Source: Glaciimonas immobilis (lineage in GTDB: Bacteria > Pseudomonadota > Gammaproteobacteria > Burkholderiales > Burkholderiaceae_D). From it: a stretch of 64,000 nt of DNA. The stretch lies in contig NZ_JAAOZT010000010.1 in the NCBI RefSeq assembly GCF_011947285.1, forward strand, positions 26,201 through 90,200, written 5' to 3'. Shown here one piece after another: positions 61,212-64,000 of the stretch (positions within the stretch are counted from its first letter, which is position 1; each line of letters opens with the position of its first letter). The notes below the pieces were generated by a model. The model saw nothing but the letters and a program-made list of their open reading frames with translations, did no database searches and was not told the DNA's origin. A program made the position numbers and the translations under genes.

Positions 61212-62456
61212 ATGTCCGAAAACAACCGTCATATTGCCACCGTCGATAAGCGTCCTTTTTTTGAAAAAGCGCTGACTTATGGCGCGCACAATGACATTAT
61301 CGATCGCGCTAAAATCCAGGTAATCATCGCGGACGGCGCCAAAGGATCGGTACAAATTGCCAATTTTTTCGGTTCGAGTCATCTGCACACCGATCTGGAC
61401 AACGCACGCAAGCGTATGGTCAATCTGATCAGCCTTTACCTTGAAGACGCCTGTCAGGGTAACTTGGAGGAGGCCGCCATATCATTGCGTGACAATTCTT
61501 TTTTATCCCATTCACGTGGCGGCAACGAAATGCTAAAGGCGTTGCACGCATTGCCGGACTGCGCAGTGTTCGGCGACGTAAAAAGTCAGGACGTTAAAAG
61601 TTTTCAGGATGAGCGCACGCTCATCAAACCCTATTCATTAAGTGCCTACCGCAAAGAACGCCAAACTCGGGAAGAAGACGCCAACACGCTGGCGGCCGCG
61701 ACCTGGTTCGCCAAAAGCATGGGACTGCCGCGCTCAGCACTTGAGTTCACGAGTGCCGAAACGGTTATCCGTAGCGCTATTCTAGTGCGTGCAGCAGGGG
61801 CGGACAGCTTCCCCGGGCGCAATGCTTTTGCGGCACAGCTGAGCACCGTCCGTATCCAGGCGACCGCCGTTGGCAAATTGAAAATAGCCAAAAAGCTGCT
61901 CGATGATGTGCCGGAAGAGTATCAAAAGATCTGCGATAAAATTCGCCGGGAAATTGAAAAACACGACGGTCCGCTGATCGTAAATAGCGCCCTCGGCCTC
62001 GACGAAATGCGCAATACGGTGGAGCTGCGCTATTTCGTGCGAGAGAGTGGGATGGACGATGTCGAGGAGTTCGATACCCTGATGTCGGAAGAGTGGCGCA
62101 AGGTCACCGGCGGCAAAGAGGACCCATTTTCGCGCCTCACCGCCTTTTTGTGTATCGCAGCGGACACCAGGCCCAAGACCACGATTTCCGAAGCGGAAGC
62201 CAAAGCGATCACGCGCCAGGTGCGTCAACGCGGCTTTAATAGCGAAGCCGTGGCGTCGTTTATCGCCAACGCTGCGCCATTTGAAATGAAAGATAATTTG
62301 TTATCGTTATGGGAGGAGGAATTCCTCCCCGAGGCAGCGGCATTCATGCTGGACAAGGATGATGACAAATACGTCAGCGCGATCAAATTTTTAAAAGAGA
62401 ATTGCAACGTCAGGACGAAGTCTGCACCCAAGACAAAAGCTAGCGTGGCGAAGTAA
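61212..62456 (+). CDS. Uncharacterised 414-residue protein
   Basis: About 414 residues from ATG 61212; an open frame from 61125 is less likely. I do not recognise a domain. It is soluble and mainly helical: FFEKALTYGAHNDIIDRAKI, ATWFAKSMGLPRSALEFTSA, LKIAKKLLDDVPEEYQKICD, MDDVEEFDTLMSEEWRKVTG, with a basic Lys-rich C-terminus (KTKASVAK). It is the longest of the five unassigned genes starting at 58131. The palindromic repeat precedes it. Confidence 0.75.
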   Translation: MSENNRHIATVDKRPFFEKALTYGAHNDIIDRAKIQVIIADGAKGSVQIANFFGSSHLHTDLDNARKRMVNLISLYLEDACQGNLEEAAISLRDNSFLSHSRGGNEMLKALHALPDCAVFGDVKSQDVKSFQDERTLIKPYSLSAYRKERQTREEDANTLAAATWFAKSMGLPRSALEFTSAETVIRSAILVRAAGADSFPGRNAFAAQLSTVRIQATAVGKLKIAKKLLDDVPEEYQKICDKIRREIEKHDGPLIVNSALGLDEMRNTVELRYFVRESGMDDVEEFDTLMSEEWRKVTGGKEDPFSRLTAFLCIAADTRPKTTISEAEAKAITRQVRQRGFNSEAVASFIANAAPFEMKDNLLSLWEEEFLPEAAAFMLDKDDDKYVSAIKFLKENCNVRTKSAPKTKASVAK

Positions 62457-62542
62457 AAAGATCTGAAAAGCTAGCTCCCTGACGCCGCCGATATGGTTAT
62501 TTGGCGTGGCGCAGGTTAAACCTTGGCACCTCGTTATCTGGG

Positions 62543-62836
62543 TCATTCCATGGCAATTGCGCGCGGGGCTTCTATCACCAGACTGGATTCTGCATGGGCC
62601 ACACAAGGGAGAATATAGCCGTCATATTTTTCGTCTGCGCTCAGTCCCGGCCATTCGATATCATATCTGACGCGACCGCTCAGCATCCGGCACAAGCAGG
62701 TTCGACACGTCCCGTTGCGGCATGAACTAGGCAGAATGACGCCACCATTTCTGGCTGCCTGCAATAATGTCACCGTATTAGTTGATTCAAATACCCAACC
62801 TTTTGGCGCTATCATTATCTGAAATGCTTTATCCAT
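62543..62836 (-). CDS. Plant-type 2Fe-2S ferredoxin
   Basis: 97 residues. Cluster ligands are SSCRNGTCRTCLC (C39, C44, C47) and PCVAHAES (C77), the Cx4Cx2C...C pattern. The chain also includes an extra Cys at residue 49. It resembles ferredoxin domains of the CDP-6-deoxy-delta-3,4-glucoseen reductase or phenol-hydroxylase type, but stands alone here without a reductase. It passes single electrons in the cytoplasm; its partner is unknown. Confidence 0.9.
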   Translation of the reverse strand: MDKAFQIMIAPKGWVFESTNTVTLLQAARNGGVILPSSCRNGTCRTCLCRMLSGRVRYDIEWPGLSADEKYDGYILPCVAHAESSLVIEAPRAIAME

Positions 62837-62915
62837 AGTGCGTCGTTAAAAGGTTATTCACCGGTTAGTGAAGGGTTATTGCGAGTGTTATTGCGTGTGA
62901 GGGATGCTTATTGGC

Positions 62916-63046
62916 TTATTGGGGGCCGCCGGACGGCATTTGGTACCAGGCGCAATCAAGAGTGCCTTTTTGATAGTTGTCATACGATAAATAATCAGGC
63001 CCCACGATCAAGAAGGTAACCGCGACTCCTATAAATGTACTTTCAT
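62916..63046 (-). pseudogene. Tiny exported or membrane protein gene with one-base frameshift
   Basis: ATG 63046 follows an excellent GAGGAGGT site but hits TAG after four codons (MKVH-L). One base later, a frame reads FIGVAVTFLIVGPDYLSYDN and QKGTLDCAWYQMPSGGPQ to TAA 62916. If the AAA after the ATG had four A, a continuous 43-residue protein with a hydrophobic N-terminus would result. It is either a recent loss or a base-call error. The rest of 62837-63323 shows no supported gene. Confidence 0.45.
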
Positions 63047-63323
63047 AAGTCTTACCTCCTCGCGGTACCATAAACCTTACAATACACCGTTTTTACGCTC
63101 TAAAATTGCGTAGATCGATGGATCTGATCTGGACGCTCTGATAGGGGTGAGCAAAGTGCGAACGATAACGCAAAATCGTCCTGAATTCCCTGTCCCGATA
63201 GCGCTTTATCCATTACAGTAACGTTCTTAAATTCAGCACAAATCTTAAATATTTTAAGGAAGCCGCCTAATTTCTCAAGCACATTTTAGCGCGCTGGACT
63301 CTCATCAACGGTAAGGTGCAACA

Positions 63324-63728
63324 ATGCAAGACTCAGACGTCGACCCGATTGATCTATACGCTAAACGGCCCTGGATAGTGTTAAACACCACCTACGACAT
63401 CGAAGCATGGATTGATAGCTACAACCGCGATCTGCAACATGCCATCAAAAAAAACAACGCGACCGGTTACGGTATTTGTTTTTTTCTGGAATTGGGTGGC
63501 GAGATTTACTTGCACACCACGCAGGAAGGTGACGTCATGCTTGATGTCACCCCAGACGCAGAGTGGGTCAGTCCGGTCATCACTGCGGCCACCGGCGTTG
63601 CCGCGCCCGGATCGCAAATATGGGCGTTGCCCGGCGATACATTGACACAATTAATACTCGGGCTCAGCAACATGATCGCAGCCACTCGCATCGTGCTGGA
63701 TCATCCATTTAAAGTGCCAAAATATTAA
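63324..63728 (+). CDS. Uncharacterised protein
   Basis: 134 residues starting ATG 63324. I recognise no domain. It has no signal peptide; visible parts are an aromatic N-terminal half (DLYAKRPWIVLNTTYDIEAWIDSYNRDL), a beta-rich centre (GYGICFFLELGGEIYLHTTQEGDVML) and a C-terminal helix (TLTQLILGLSNMIAATRIVL). It probably is a small cytoplasmic protein. It is followed by a transposase fragment. Confidence 0.65.
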   Translation: MQDSDVDPIDLYAKRPWIVLNTTYDIEAWIDSYNRDLQHAIKKNNATGYGICFFLELGGEIYLHTTQEGDVMLDVTPDAEWVSPVITAATGVAAPGSQIWALPGDTLTQLILGLSNMIAATRIVLDHPFKVPKY

Positions 63729-63842
63729 GCTAGCGCCCAACGCTACTAAATCCAAGACGTTTCTGGCGTCTTTGCGCCCTTTTCGCATCAAAAAAGTCAT
63801 TAGTCGGCCATGAATAAATTAAGAGAACGGCCTCTGGCATAG

Positions 63843-64000
63843 GTTGGATACGTAAAAGTAGTTGCTGAATTCGAAGCGGCCAAACGGGCTGTGATCATCA
63901 AGGCCGCCAGCATCAGGCGTGTGATTGTCGACACCACGGCGATGGAAAAGGCGATTGTCCATCCGACCGACTCGCGCTTGCTGGAACGCGCGCGCTGCCA
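63843..64000 (+). mobile_element. IS5-family transposase fragment (cut by the window edge)
   Basis: The plus frame reads VIVDTTAMEKAIVHPTDSRL then LERARC at the edge, the DDE-region segment of IS5-type transposases (first catalytic Asp in VDTT). A stop lies just upstream at 63840-63842 and no start is visible, so the 5' end is missing or diverged. The end of the element and any terminal repeats lie outside the window. Confidence 0.7.

Noticed and set aside
63100..63282. 60-codon minus-strand frame starting GTG
   Set aside because: No ribosome site and no family pattern; could not be supported over chance.
1..64000. tRNA, rRNA and CRISPR arrays
   Set aside because: No cloverleaf with a GGTTCGA-type T arm, no rRNA segments and no regularly spaced repeats were seen on either strand by eye.

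Overview
The window looks like a chromosomal segment of a betaproteobacterium of the order Burkholderiales, most likely family Oxalobacteraceae (Collimonas/Glaciimonas/Herminiimonas-like). The grounds are moderate GC, a DUF4148 protein, a PXPV-repeat protein, an RpfF/RpfR pair and many GntR regulators. The assignment is inferred from gene content. No rRNA, tRNA or CRISPR array is visible. Most genes are ordinary metabolism, transport and regulation, interrupted by one clearly foreign-looking, A+T-rich block.

Layout. 1-10.8 kb: a molybdenum hydroxylase pair (iorA, iorB cut by the window edge), a GntR regulator, a BMP-type binding protein and a Tsx-like channel on the minus strand. Opposite them stand an ABC nucleoside transporter (ATPase plus two permeases), an aldose epimerase and an RDD membrane protein. 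Two TTGT-NN-ACAA palindromes lie in the divergent promoter region. 10.9-15.1 kb: two small exported proteins, a tartrate dehydrogenase and an OprB-type porin. 15.2-21.3 kb: a probable D-apionate catabolic cluster (GntR, OiaK-like kinase, RuBisCO-like protein, ApnO-like dehydrogenase, MFS importer). 21.5-31.4 kb: a glycosyltransferase, a gluconate-dehydrogenase relic, a MarR regulator with two clear operators, MsrA, a VOC protein, an RNA helicase, a polysaccharide deacetylase and gamma-glutamyltransferase. 31.6-36 kb: an orphan barstar and the diffusible-signal-factor pair rpfF/rpfR. 36-43.3 kb: an RHS relic, PPi-phosphofructokinase, glycerophosphodiesterase, AraC/thioredoxin, a DUF4148 protein and glutathione reductase.

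43.4-51.4 kb is the most interesting part. It is a compact minus-strand operon with the hallmarks of a RiPP (ribosomally made, modified peptide) pathway, and I know of no described product matching it. A 52-residue precursor peptide is followed by a YcaO enzyme, TfuA, an HExxH protein, a MoaD/ThiS-like sulfur carrier ending in Gly-Gly (apparently started at ATT), an E1-like adenylyltransferase fused to rhodanese, an MFS exporter and a methyltransferase. A PAS-LuxR regulator is divergent. YcaO plus TfuA plus a dedicated sulfur relay, with a precursor core that has no Cys or Ser, suggests backbone thioamidation rather than azole formation.

51.5-64 kb: an unknown protein, a CAX antiporter, an alpha-oxoamine synthase relic, a DHA2 exporter, a CSS-EAL phosphodiesterase, a set of five uncharacterised genes including a J-domain protein, a large palindromic repeat, a 2Fe-2S ferredoxin, a frameshifted tiny gene, and a transposase fragment at the edge. 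Several genes in the window are relics made by internal deletion or single-base lesions, and one approx. 100-bp element with terminal inverted repeats is present twice.
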